Shown here one piece after another: positions 43,106 through 51,117 of a DNA stretch of 64,000 bases. The notes under the pieces were generated by a model. It saw only the letters and a list, made by a program, of their open reading frames with translations, searched no databases and was not told the origin of the DNA. How positions within the stretch are numbered: the first letter of the stretch is position 1; every line of letters starts with the position of its first letter. The translations under genes and the position numbers were made by a program. Source of the DNA: Terriglobia bacterium (lineage in GTDB: Bacteria > Acidobacteriota > Terriglobia > Terriglobales > Acidobacteriaceae); NCBI GenBank assembly GCA_020072815.1, contig JAIQGE010000023.1:62001-126000 (forward strand). The letters are read 5' to 3'.

Positions 43106-43748
43106 GGCTCACTTTCCCGAAGGGCACCACCGCGTCCCTCTCGTCCCGTCCGGAAAAAAACTTGGCTCGTAACCGTTTCAGGCCCCGGTAGTAGTGATGC
43201 CGCACGTTCACGAAGGTCTGGCCGGTCCGCTCCGCGACTTCGCTTAGGCTCAGGCCCTCAAAAAATACCATCTCCATGACTTCTCGCTGGCGGCCGTTCA
43301 ACAGCTTGAGCAATTCGCCTGTCTGAACCTTAGTTTCCTGGGAGGGAGGCGAAATCTGGGTTTCCCATACTTGCCCCAGTTTATACGCTGGCTCGGCGCT
43401 CGGCCGATAAAACTGCCGCAGCATAAGGTAGTTTTTCCGATTGATGCTGCGGTGGTAGGCATACTGCAAGATCCACTTTTTCAGTATGCCTTTTCCAGGG
43501 TCAAACTGTGCCGCTTTACAATAAATCTCCAGAAAAATAGCTTGGGCGAGGTCTTCCGCTTCTCCCGCATCGCAGACGATGCGCAGCGCGGTCACCAGCA
43601 CGAGGCGATGGTAGCGGTCAAAAATCACCGCGAAGGCATCGTCATTTCCCGCAACCAATTGCCCCATCAGATCCTCGTCTCCGTAGGTCTGGAGCTTGTC
43701 ATTGCGGGCAGACGCACGCGCTCTTGTAGTTGGCTCTCGATAAACCAT
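43092..43748 (-). CDS. ECF-type RNA polymerase sigma factor (lasso locus, left-facing)
   Basis: A 218-residue ECF sigma factor from the ATG at 43748, with region 2 (FDRYHRLVLVTALRIVCDAG, EAEDLAQAIFLEIY) and region 4 (LNGRQREVMEMVFFEGLSLS, AERTGQTFVNVRHHYYRG). It is a clear paralogue of the sigma factor at 31511-32179; the two flank the lasso locus facing inward. The frame opens further upstream at 43826, but those residues have no counterpart in the paralogue. It is translated together with the anti-sigma gene. Confidence 0.93.
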   Translation of the reverse strand: MVYREPTTRARASARNDKLQTYGDEDLMGQLVAGNDDAFAVIFDRYHRLVLVTALRIVCDAGEAEDLAQAIFLEIYCKAAQFDPGKGILKKWILQYAYHRSINRKNYLMLRQFYRPSAEPAYKLGQVWETQISPPSQETKVQTGELLKLLNGRQREVMEMVFFEGLSLSEVAERTGQTFVNVRHHYYRGLKRLRAKFFSGRDERDAVVPFGKVSRANA

Positions 43749-44084
43749 TGAGATTGAGAGTCCACAAACTTTCTCTGAGTTAGAAAATGCAAGTGCAAAC
43801 GAAAAACGGATGCTGGCTCCGAGCACATTTTTTCTTGCCGAACTGGGCCGTAGATTCCTGGGTCCTTAAAGAATCTTAACTTTGAGGAAACGTTTATCAC
43901 AAAACTTAGCTCGCATGCTAGCCCAATATTTTCATTTTTGACTGGCACAAATTATGAATTTTGGCGGCAGGCTTATACGGGCGGCTCGGTCAACCGGCAA
44001 CTACATTTAAAGGAGTGTTGGAGCTGGCATCGGGCCGGAAGACTGTTCAGCCACGTGTGCGCGAAATCAATAACACCACGACTC
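43749..44084. other. Intergenic region
   Basis: About 335 bp, AT-richer than the genes around it, upstream of the sigma gene. It must hold the promoter of the sigma/anti-sigma/receptor/isopeptidase unit. I cannot point to a clear ECF-type -35/-10 pair. Confidence 0.4.
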
Positions 44085-44906
44085 TTACAGGAGTTCGACC
44101 TGAAACAGTACTCTGCCGGCGATATAGCCAACTAGATCGACTCGGGACAAAGGATATCTCTCGGTTGCTGTCCCGGAGCGGTTGGGCTTGGCCAGGTGAA
44201 GCCATCGCCCTTCCTGAAACGCGATGCCGAAATCCAGTTTGCCATCGGGCAAGTACAAAAACCAGCAGCGCTTGTCGATGGTGTTGACGTCGCCTAGCGC
44301 TGAGCGTCCGGCGCTCAAGGGAACCATGGATCTGGGGTGCCGAACCAGCGGGCTGAGAGATGTATCGGGAACCCACCCGTAACACGCGTAGTCGCTTCGC
44401 TCCAGGTGCCGCTTCAACCGGACGGGCTCCGGTTGAAACACTTCCGCCCAGTGGCGATACACGGCCGGTTGGGCCAGGTCGATGTCATTTCTCACCGTCA
44501 GCCGGTACTCAAAATCCCGGTCGTTGCGTTGTAGATGTACCAGGACCGGCCTCACAACTGGTTTCTCAGTTGAAATTGGTGGCGATTCGTCGAGGGCGCG
44601 GTTCAGCTCTTCCCATGGCACCTGGAAGATCAGGGCCAGCGCCCTGCGGTGTTCAGGCCTGGGTGTGCGCGTACCGTTCAGCCACGCCCAGGCCGCCTGT
44701 TGCTTAAAGGCCAGGCTTGGCTGCTGCAGGGAGTCGGCGAAGACACGGCTGAGCCGCGCCATTTCTGGGGCGCTTATCTTGTGCCGCTTTTGAAGGTCGC
44801 GGAGATATGCGACTTGTGACGCACGTCGCACCAAAATGGCCCCTGCTTCCGTCCGAATTCGCGCGCGGAACCGCGCTCTTCGGAATTCCGTGACCTGGCG
44901 CGGCAT
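44085..44906 (-). CDS. HTH-containing hypothetical protein
   Basis: A 273-residue protein. Residues ~15-100 look like a Cro/CI-type HTH with an insertion (VAYLRDLQKRHKISAPEMAR, AAWAWLNGTRTPRPEHRRAL, ALIFQVPWEELNRAL). The C-terminal half is beta-rich and unrecognised (DKRCWFLYLPDGKLDFGIAF). The frame is open to 44969; I prefer the ATG at 44906 by length. No partner gene is adjacent, so role and target are unknown. Confidence 0.6.
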   Translation of the reverse strand: MPRQVTEFRRARFRARIRTEAGAILVRRASQVAYLRDLQKRHKISAPEMARLSRVFADSLQQPSLAFKQQAAWAWLNGTRTPRPEHRRALALIFQVPWEELNRALDESPPISTEKPVVRPVLVHLQRNDRDFEYRLTVRNDIDLAQPAVYRHWAEVFQPEPVRLKRHLERSDYACYGWVPDTSLSPLVRHPRSMVPLSAGRSALGDVNTIDKRCWFLYLPDGKLDFGIAFQEGRWLHLAKPNRSGTATERYPLSRVDLVGYIAGRVLFQVELL

Positions 44907-45131
44907 TGAGCGCCTGCTGCTCTCCAGCCGTTGCCAGATACCCTTTGTACCGAACGCAGTCTTTCCCAAGAGGCTCGGCCCACCGCGACATGCACGGTCC
45001 TGCGGATTTTGAAGCCTCGAACCGTAGAGTGTGCTCCCGCCACGATATTTTCATCATTTTCACATGCGAGGAACTCTGGCGCGACGGCAGCTTGATTGGT
45101 TTCGTTTTCACGAACAAAGGTTAGAGAATAG

Positions 45132-45864
45132 TTGCTTTCTACGAACTGTAGTAACGTGAGAAGTGTTGCGCCCCGCCCGACGCAGAGTCACTTGAATACC
45201 GCAAGCGCGGTTTTGAAGCTGTTTTGGGCACAGAGTTGCAGCAGAAACTCCGGCCGTTCGTCAACGGCGCGACTGGCGTCTACTGCCCAGTTCCCTGCCG
45301 CAAATACGCATAAGCGAGATCTTATAAATAGACAGTCCAGTCATGCACAGTCACTCCTCCGCCGCTGGCCACTTGGAAGCGAATCCATCTTCTCGCGCGA
45401 TAGAGATGAGAGAATTCAAATCGAGACGGTCGCTCGCCGGCTCTACCAACTTCTAACTGCGCGAAATCGCATTCAGAAGAACGAAGCTCGCACCCAGATG
45501 GATGTGCGTTGGGCGAGGACCGATCAGGAGTATCTTGCTGCGGCCCAACAGTTGAGCGAGATGCTCCTGTGTCCACTGGCTGGGGTGCTAGCGAAGAAAC
45601 GATTGTTGATCGTGAGCGACGGCGCATTGCAATTGGTTCCAGTCTTTGCTCTGCCTGGGCCCGGAGCAACTACAAATGCGCCGCTGATCGTTGACCACGA
45701 AGTTGTGAACCTGCCATCGATCTCGGTGCTCGCAGAGCTCCGGCGATAGCATATGGGGCGGCGGAAGCCCACCAAAATGGTCGCCGTGTTGGCCGATCCG
45801 ATCTTCAATCGCGAGGACGAGCGAGTCACGCGAAACGGCCATCATCCCAACCCGATATTCTAAA
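45132..45864 (+). pseudogene. CHAT-domain protein remnant
   Basis: The readable part is RLYQLLTARNRIQKNE, KKRLLIVSDGALQLVPVFAL and HEVVNLPSISVLAELRR, the first part of a CHAT (caspase-like) domain. An in-frame TAG at 45747 interrupts it, and the same frame continues KMVAVLADPIFNREDERV before a stop at 45862. The N-terminal repeat region and the catalytic His-Cys part are missing. It is a doubly truncated gene with a nonsense mutation; acidobacterial CHAT proteins usually follow TPR domains. Confidence 0.72.
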
Positions 45865-46170
45865 GATCAGTCAAGACTGTCGCATAGCGATTGAGGAATT
45901 CTTGCACCTCGCTGGTTTAATCACTTAACCCTACCGTCGCCTCATTTTCCCGGCACGATTGTACGGAGCGCGGGAGGTTGCTCAAGGCTCTCCGCTTCGC
46001 TCCGCCCGCCGACGCGGCGCACACAAACGCGCGGCCTTGACCAACCTCCCTTATGCGCTCCTGTGTTGCTTCCAGCTAAGGGAAAATGAAAGAGAAAATG
46101 AAAAGGGGTTGATACGGGATCGCACAGACGTTTTTACAAGCGTTCTGAAAACGGGATACTGCGGGGCTCA
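45865..46170. other. Intergenic region
   Basis: About 300 bp between the CHAT remnant and the hipA fragment. Nothing could be recognised in it. Confidence 0.35.
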
Positions 46171-46818
46171 TCATAGTAAACGGAAGTCTGTAGCCACGCG
46201 ACCGGATGCAGAATTGCTCAAACCCGCCTCCTTGGAAAATGTCGGCCAACTTTCCAATGCAGAGCGGACCTCCTTCAGCAGATCCACGGGCCGGCTTACG
46301 CTGAAGCGTTCTGCCTCCAACAGAAGGTCCTCGCGTGCAATCTCTTTGAAGTTGCCATTGATGCTCATCAGGTGCTGGTAGGTCCATTCGCCTCTTGGGT
46401 TATAGGCATGAGTCACGTCATATGCCGGAGCGAGTTCCCAGACTCCCCCTTGTTTCAGACGAAAGGCAAAGTTCTTCGCGTGATCGTCACAGTTCCGCGC
46501 CATCACATTGAATGCCATACGCCGGAACACCTGCTCCAACGCTCCATTGCCCAGATGGAGGCGTGATACAACCATGAAGAGTTGCGCGTAGGAGTGCGTG
46601 CCACGTTGCTTGAAATCAAGATGGTCCATCGCGCACAGTGTCTGGACATGGTGCTTAATTGTTTCTCCGTTGATCACTTCGCGATCAAATCGGCGAGTCA
46701 TGAAATGTGCTCTTGCATTCTCTTCGAGCAAGCGACATTCAAACATGTCGATACCAGCGGCTTTCGCCATTAAGTGGTATGCGTATTCGATTCGCCCATA
46801 GTCGACTCCAGCACCCAA
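46171..46818 (-). pseudogene. hipA: hipA, C-terminal part (split gene)
   Basis: This fragment holds the kinase C-lobe of HipA: YGRIEYAYHLMAKAAGIDM, CRLLEENARAHFMTRRFDRE, the catalytic FNVMARNCDDHAKNFAFRL and WELAPAYDVTHAY. It is the 3' piece of the gene whose 5' piece lies at 48205-48663 on the same strand. Between them are about 1.4 kb of inserted genes, and about 80 central residues (including the usual Gly-rich SAGGARAK segment) are missing, so HipA is inactivated unless the fragments act separately. Confidence 0.82.
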
Positions 46819-46898
46819 TTCGGTAGTGGGTCATTTTGAAATTCCGCAGGACTGACGGGCTATGGCGGTAAGGCGCGGGATGTGGCAGGATAGGGGCT

Positions 46899-47141
46899 AT
46901 GCCAAAGCGCTCAAGCAAGAAGCCGGACACATTCCAGAACGCATTGCGCGTCGTGGAAGAGGCCATTGGAGGCCAGTTAAAAAAGAACCCTGCTGCTGTG
47001 GCCCTAGGACGACGCGGAGGACTTAAGGGTGGCAAGGCAAGGGCTAAGGGCATGTCGCCAGAGAGGCGCAAGGAAATAGCCCAGAAGGCCGCGAAGGCCC
47101 GCTGGGCTAAGCAACGGCGCTCTCAGAATCTTCATCAATGA
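46899..47141 (+). CDS. Small basic histone H1-like protein
   Basis: An 80-residue Lys/Ala/Gly-rich protein (GRRGGLKGGKARAKGMSPER, KAAKARWAKQRR) with GATAGGGG before its ATG. Such basic proteins bind nucleic acids. It lies inside the insert in hipA, convergent with higA, whose 3' end it overlaps by 35 nt. Confidence 0.65.
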   Translation: MPKRSSKKPDTFQNALRVVEEAIGGQLKKNPAAVALGRRGGLKGGKARAKGMSPERRKEIAQKAAKARWAKQRRSQNLHQ

Positions 47142-47529
47142 AAACATCGGCAGAGAGCTTGAAATAGACGGAAAGGCGCTTTACGTGCTTAAGGGTTAAG
47201 CCACGTGTCCCTTTTAAGGTTTCGGATGCTACGCTTTCAGTCTCGAATATCGCCGGGACTAAATCTTTCTGTTTCAGTCCTTGATGTTCCATGAGGTATT
47301 TGACCGCCTCGATGGCGGGGGTTTTCTCGTTGTCCCTGAAACGCTCTTTTTCGTATTCCTGAATGAGAACTGTAAGTAGTTCTGCGAGCTTTCCTTCTGC
47401 TTCATTAAGCTCATCACGAACCAACAGGTCAGAGAGCTTTTTAAGCATCTCTCTGTACTGCTCATCGCGATGCGCTACCTCTGGCTGGGTATGTGCCAGG
47501 AGAGCTCCATAATCAAGCACCGCATTCAT
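47107..47529 (-). CDS. higA: HigA-type antitoxin
   Basis: A 140-residue protein. The N-terminal half is helical and acidic, and the C-terminal ~60 residues hold an HTH of HigA type (AVKYLMEHQGLKQKDLVPAI, ETLKGTRGLTLKHVKRLSVY). The ATG at 47529 has GGTGG upstream and overlaps the toxin stop by 17 nt, as usual in higBA where the toxin gene comes first. It would neutralise HigB and repress the operon, probably through the palindromes upstream of higB. Confidence 0.85.
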   Translation of the reverse strand: MNAVLDYGALLAHTQPEVAHRDEQYREMLKKLSDLLVRDELNEAEGKLAELLTVLIQEYEKERFRDNEKTPAIEAVKYLMEHQGLKQKDLVPAIFETESVASETLKGTRGLTLKHVKRLSVYFKLSADVFIDEDSESAVA

Positions 47530-47812
47530 TTTTCCACCCGTCCCTATCATAATCGGCATGTTTGAGAAACGCTTTAACGATCACAGTTGATCGGGCGTAA
47601 TTCACCAGCGCGATTAAGCGAAAATCATCATGTTTAATGTCAAAAACGACGCACTTGCCAACTGGATCTGGAGCGTTGAAATGTTGCTTAAGATCTTCAA
47701 AGTGTCTCCAGCTTGCGCCATCTGTAATCGTTTTCCATCGCACTATACCGGGTCTAGCGAATGGGTATCTCCGCTTTGCATCTTCCAGTATGTCGATTCC
47801 GAGCACTGTCAT
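47513..47812 (-). CDS. higB: HigB-type mRNA interferase toxin
   Basis: A 99-residue toxin of the RelE/HigB fold: WRHFEDLKQHFNAPDPVGKC, VVFDIKHDDFRLIALVNYAR and VIVKAFLKHADYDRDGWK are diagnostic. Such toxins cut mRNA on the ribosome. It is the first gene of the higBA operon and is preceded by four TTCGC-N5-GCGAA palindromes. Confidence 0.88.
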   Translation of the reverse strand: MTVLGIDILEDAKRRYPFARPGIVRWKTITDGASWRHFEDLKQHFNAPDPVGKCVVFDIKHDDFRLIALVNYARSTVIVKAFLKHADYDRDGWKNECGA

Positions 47813-47824
47813 TAGTAAGAACGC

Positions 47825-47987
47825 TTCGCGATATGCGAAGTTGCGTATCGAGGGAGATAATTCTTCGCATCCAGCGAAGCCAGAACTTTATTCGCAAATC
47901 GCGAAGAAGTCAATGATTTTAATGTTTGGTATTCGTGGGGAATAATCCACCGTCAATACAGTAGCACAAAACTTCGCAAATTGCGAA
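47825..47987. promoter_or_regulatory. Four TTCGC-N5-GCGAA palindromes upstream of higBA
   Basis: The palindrome occurs at 47825-47839, 47864-47878, 47891-47905 and 47973-47987; the last is a perfect palindrome around one base. They fill the space between higB (leftward) and the transposase fragment (rightward), and are probable HigA operators. Two overlapping copies of the same palindrome lie before the TA-like pair at 24219. Confidence 0.7.
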
Positions 47988-47994
47988 TTATTTC

Positions 47995-48023
47995 TTGACA
48001 TTGCATTACCGCTCAAGCATTAT
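47995..48023 (+). promoter_or_regulatory. Consensus-like promoter before transposase fragment
   Basis: TTGACA (47995-48000), 17 bp, CATTAT (48018-48023), pointing right. An 8-bp inverted repeat, GCTCAAGC and GCTTGAGC (48011-48018 and 48041-48048), brackets the start codon. Confidence 0.4.
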
Positions 48024-48033
48024 AGGTATTGTT

Positions 48034-48204
48034 ATGAATCGCTTGAGCACAGAAAAACGCAAGCAAATAGTGGCCTCTTTGGTCGAGGGTAATTCAATTC
48101 GTAGCACCTGCCGTATGACTGGACGCTCCAAAGGTGCTGTTCTGGCGTTACTGGCTGAGATTGGTGAAGTCTGCGCCAAGTACCACCATACTGCCGTGCG
48201 GAAC
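48034..48204 (+). mobile_element. 5' fragment of an IS1-like transposase gene
   Basis: The reading MNRLSTEKRKQIVASLVEGN then IRSTCRMTGRSKGAVLALLAEI and GEVCAKYHHTAVRN is the HTH-bearing start of an IS1-type transposase. The similarity stops at about 48204, where hipA sequence begins in the opposite direction. The catalytic part is missing, so this is a relic that marks the left-to-right junction inside hipA. Confidence 0.65.
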
Positions 48205-48663
48205 AATCGATAGATCTCCCGCTACTAGTTTGCGCGCATTCTCCACAAGGGATTTCATCTCAAGCGGGGCAGCGCTCTCACTATGGGAGCAATGCGCGGG
48301 TTTGAACTCCAACGCGCCCACTCCTCGTTTTCCCATGTACGCTAGGCGGTCCAGCGGAGTCATTTGGCTCTTTTCGAAACCGCGCTCAGCCATCCAAGCA
48401 TCGATGAGTGCGTTGCCAAAATCGTCCGGCAATGCATCAGCGAGCATTCCCGGCAGTCGATGAAACGTTGCGTCAGGAAGATTCGGGAAGGCAAAAGCGG
48501 TTCTTCTGTCATCAAGCGGCAGAGTTAACGGCGCTAACTCAATCCCAGTACGTCGCCACTCCGGTTCATATGCGAACGCATAGTAGCCAAGTCGGTCATC
48601 AAGAGCCACAGCGCCAACTCGTTTTCCCCAAACTCGAACTACAATGACACGGACATGTTTCAT
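48205..48663 (-). pseudogene. hipA: hipA, N-terminal part (split gene)
   Basis: This fragment holds the HipA N-terminal subdomain (VRVWGKRVGAVALDDRLGYY, GMLADALPDDFGNALIDAWM and RGVGALEFKP). It begins at an ATG just after hipB. From about 48204 leftwards the frame runs through antisense transposase sequence to a stop at 48148, so the last ~18 codons are not HipA. The rest of the gene is at 46171-46818. Confidence 0.8.
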
Positions 48664-48666
48664 TGG

Positions 48667-49029
48667 CTACTTCTTTCGCTGCGTCCGTGATGTGCGTACA
48701 CGCTGCGGGGCCTTAGCCGAATGTAGCAGTGCGAGTGGATTGACAGTCACGTCGGGCGCGAGCATCTCGATTCCTTGCAGTGAGTCCAGCGCCTTTAGAG
48801 TTCTGAGGAGAGTTTCTACCGTAGAACCTCGTCCTGTCTCCAAGTTTCGGAGTGCCTTCTCGGAGATTCCTGCTTTGTCCGCCGTCGTGAGCTGAGCCAT
48901 ATTGCGCGACAAGCGCAGCTTGCGTATGCGTTCGCCTACTCGCTTGGCCTTGCCGCGAGAAACCAACTTTCCGCGAACAAATGATCCTGCCCCTTGGTGA
49001 AGGCGACCTCTTTCGCGCATCTGCAACAT
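48667..49029 (-). CDS. hipB: HipB-like XRE antitoxin/repressor
   Basis: A 120-residue protein with an HTH (GERIRKLRLSRNMAQLTTAD, AGISEKALRNLETGRGSTVE) followed by LLRTLKALDSLQGIEMLAP, as in HipB. The basic N-terminal ~30 residues may be an extension caused by an early start; an ATG three codons in is equally possible. It lies 4 nt upstream of hipA. With hipA broken it may survive only as a repressor. Confidence 0.8.
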   Translation of the reverse strand: MLQMRERGRLHQGAGSFVRGKLVSRGKAKRVGERIRKLRLSRNMAQLTTADKAGISEKALRNLETGRGSTVETLLRTLKALDSLQGIEMLAPDVTVNPLALLHSAKAPQRVRTSRTQRKK

Positions 49030-49150
49030 GCCATCCCAGCCAACGCGCTTGACGCCCGGCCCGATGTGCTTGTTCCAAATGTCGCGTTCGCTTAGGTCCT
49101 TCTTGTCTTGCTTGTCTTGGTTCTTTCGGAGTTTCAGCTTCTAACTATTC

Positions 49151-49880
49151 CTACGTCCGCTGGCTCAAGGTTGAATTTTTGGTAGCACCGATTGGCCCGT
49201 TTATTTCCTGTTCAAGCCTATTCAGTGTTTCCATGATTTTGCCGAATGCCGGCGGCTCACCAAAGATCATCACACCCATGTTCCGGTAGTCACGTTCCAA
49301 CGCCGCCACACGATCCTCCGTCGGTATGAGGCGGAGGCTTCCGGGCCGCGCGAAGTCGTAGCGAGCCCATGCGGAAGGATAAAAGGTCTCTTTGTGCTTC
49401 ACAACCTGAGCCAGGAGCGTCATGTCGCTAAGCGCCTCGGCTGGGATCGCCCCTTGGGCCATCATGGCGACATCATAGTAGTGCCGCGAATACCGATCAG
49501 GCAGTGCCTTTTCCTGTGGACGATAGAATTCGGCATGGAGGATCGTCGCCTTCTCCCAAAAGGTTCGCTTGGCGAGAAGAGCAACGACACCAACGTCACC
49601 ATCGGTAACCACATTCGGAAATTCTTCGGCAGTGAATGAGCGGATCGTGAAACGATCGTGGGGTACAAATTCTGCGTGGGTTCCAAGCTCTAGCACCACC
49701 TGCGGAACAACGTAAGCAAGGTTTGTGGATCCGGCCGCGGGATAACGAAATTGGACCACATTCGGGTCTTGATTGCTCAGATCGAGACTCCAGGTCTTTT
49801 CCGTTCCGAGGATCTCCTGACACCTTGTCCTTAACGCAGTCAGGAACCCGCCGAATCGCTGGCCACGCTGGTGCATGAAC
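49151..49880 (-). pseudogene. AbiEii-type nucleotidyltransferase toxin, 5'-truncated
   Basis: RTFWEKATILHAEFYRP, RYSRHYYDVAMMA, HKETFYPSAWARYD and MIFGEPPAFGKIM are the C-terminal half of AbiEii toxins. The catalytic N-terminal part with its Gly-Ser/Asp-x-Asp motif is missing: upstream of about 49880 the frame runs antisense to an ArdC fragment on the other strand. The junction therefore joins two broken genes tail to tail, and this toxin must be inactive. Confidence 0.75.
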
Positions 49881-50146
49881 TCGCCCATGAAATGTTGCAC
49901 AGAGCCGAACGGCGCACCCTCACGACCAAAGCCGTCCGCGAAACAGAAGCCGAGGCCGTGGCCTTCGTGGTTTGTCACGTGCTGGGGCTTGAAACCGGAA
50001 CCAGTTCGAGTGATTACATCCAGCTCTACCACGGCAATGCAGCATTGCTTACGGAGAGTTTGGAAGTTGTCCAGCGCACCGCTTCCGTCATCCTTGGGGC
50101 CATTGGCCCCGAGGATGTGCAGACGGAAAAGGCGGTGCAGCAATGA
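49871..50146 (+). pseudogene. ArdC-like antirestriction protein, C-terminal fragment
   Basis: The fragment begins inside the metalloprotease motif (MHELAHEMLHR) and continues with ETEAEAVAFVVCHVLGLE and SSDYIQLYHGN, as in the C-terminal half of ArdC. The N-terminal DNA-binding half is gone. ArdC proteins are typical of conjugative plasmids and integrative elements. The stop overlaps the start of the HipA-like kinase gene. Confidence 0.7.
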
Positions 50147-50959
50147 ACGGCGCCAGCGGCCTTTCCGCAGTCCAGCAAGTCCGCAGAATGCGCGGGGGGG
50201 CGCAGTCACATCTTATGCGCGCTTCCGATGGCGGTTTCGTCGTCGTCAAGTTTCAGAATAACCCGCAAAGTGTGCGCGTACTGGCCAATGAATTCTTGGC
50301 TACCCGCCTTGGTTTGTACCTTGGACTTCCCATGCCCGAGGTTGCGGTCATCGAAGTGTCGGATTGGCTCATTGCCCAAACGCCTGAATTGCGGATGCAA
50401 AATGCAGGGAATGAGACGCCGTGCAGCAGCGGATTGCAGCTGGCTTCGCGCTATGTTGCCGATCCCGAGCAGGAGATGGTATTTGATTACCTGCCCGAGG
50501 CCCTCATGCTGGAGAAAACCCGTGATCTGGCCAATGCTGGTTTTGGACAAGTGGACAGGCAATGCCGACGGACGCCAGGCCGTGTTTACCAAGCGAGTCC
50601 ATGCCCGGAAATATGACGTTCACTTCATCGACCAGGGCTATTGCTTCAATTGCTCCGATTGGGATTTTCCCGACTCACCCTTGCGGGGAGTCTATGCCCG
50701 CAATTGCGTCTATCAGCAGGTAACAGGCTGGGACGCTTTTGAGCCTGCATTGAGCCGGGCAGAGCAGATGGATTGCGCCGACCTGTGGAGCCTCACCGAG
50801 GGTATGCCAGAAGAATGGTGGTCTCGTGGTGACGCCGACGCTGATGCTCTGCCGCGGTTAATTGAGAGCTTACACAGCCGCCGTTCATCGATCCGAAACC
50901 TCATCACGGCTTTCCGCAACTCCTCCCGCAATCCCTTCCCCAACTGGGCCGGCGACTAG
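50143..50959 (+). pseudogene. HipA-like kinase gene with frameshift
   Basis: The first frame gives MRGGAQSHLMRASDGGFVVV, VLANEFLATRLGLYLGLPMP and YLPEALMLEKTRDLANA. At about 50530 the sense shifts by one base and continues MLVLDKWTGNADGRQAVFTK, HFIDQGYCFNCSDWDFPDSP to the stop at 50959. Repaired, it would be a ~270-residue stand-alone HipA-like kinase, with the DKWTGNADGRQ catalytic loop. The front overlaps the ArdC fragment by 4 nt. Confidence 0.75.
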
Positions 50960-50990
50960 CAGGCCACAACTAACCTAGAAAATAGTAAAG

Positions 50991-51016
50991 AGGAGCACCC
51001 GAAGGAGGGTGCTCCT
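50991..51016 (+). terminator. Rho-independent terminator
   Basis: AGGAGCACCC, six-base loop, GGGTGCTCCT forms a 10-bp perfect stem, followed by CTTTGTCTTT. It ends the ArdC/HipA-like unit and separates it from the next module. Confidence 0.8.
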
Positions 51017-51092
51017 CTTTGTCTTTCCAGCCTCCCAAAAAATCCGAGGGGCGCTCGCCGCCCCCTCGTGCTCCCCCGGCCCGACAATGGCA

Positions 51093-51098
51093 TATAAT
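51093..51098 (+). promoter_or_regulatory. -10 box of the STAND/PRTase operon
   Basis: A perfect TATAAT lies 19 nt before the ATG at 51118, right after a terminator. It places the transcription start near 51105 and rules out the earlier in-frame TTG at 51019 as the real start. No convincing -35 box. Confidence 0.6.
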
Positions 51099-51117
51099 CT
51101 CATTTGCCACAAATGCT

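Noticed and set aside
51019-51117. Earlier start (TTG) for the STAND-like protein
   Set aside because: It lies directly after a terminator and upstream of the TATAAT box, so it would not be transcribed from that promoter.
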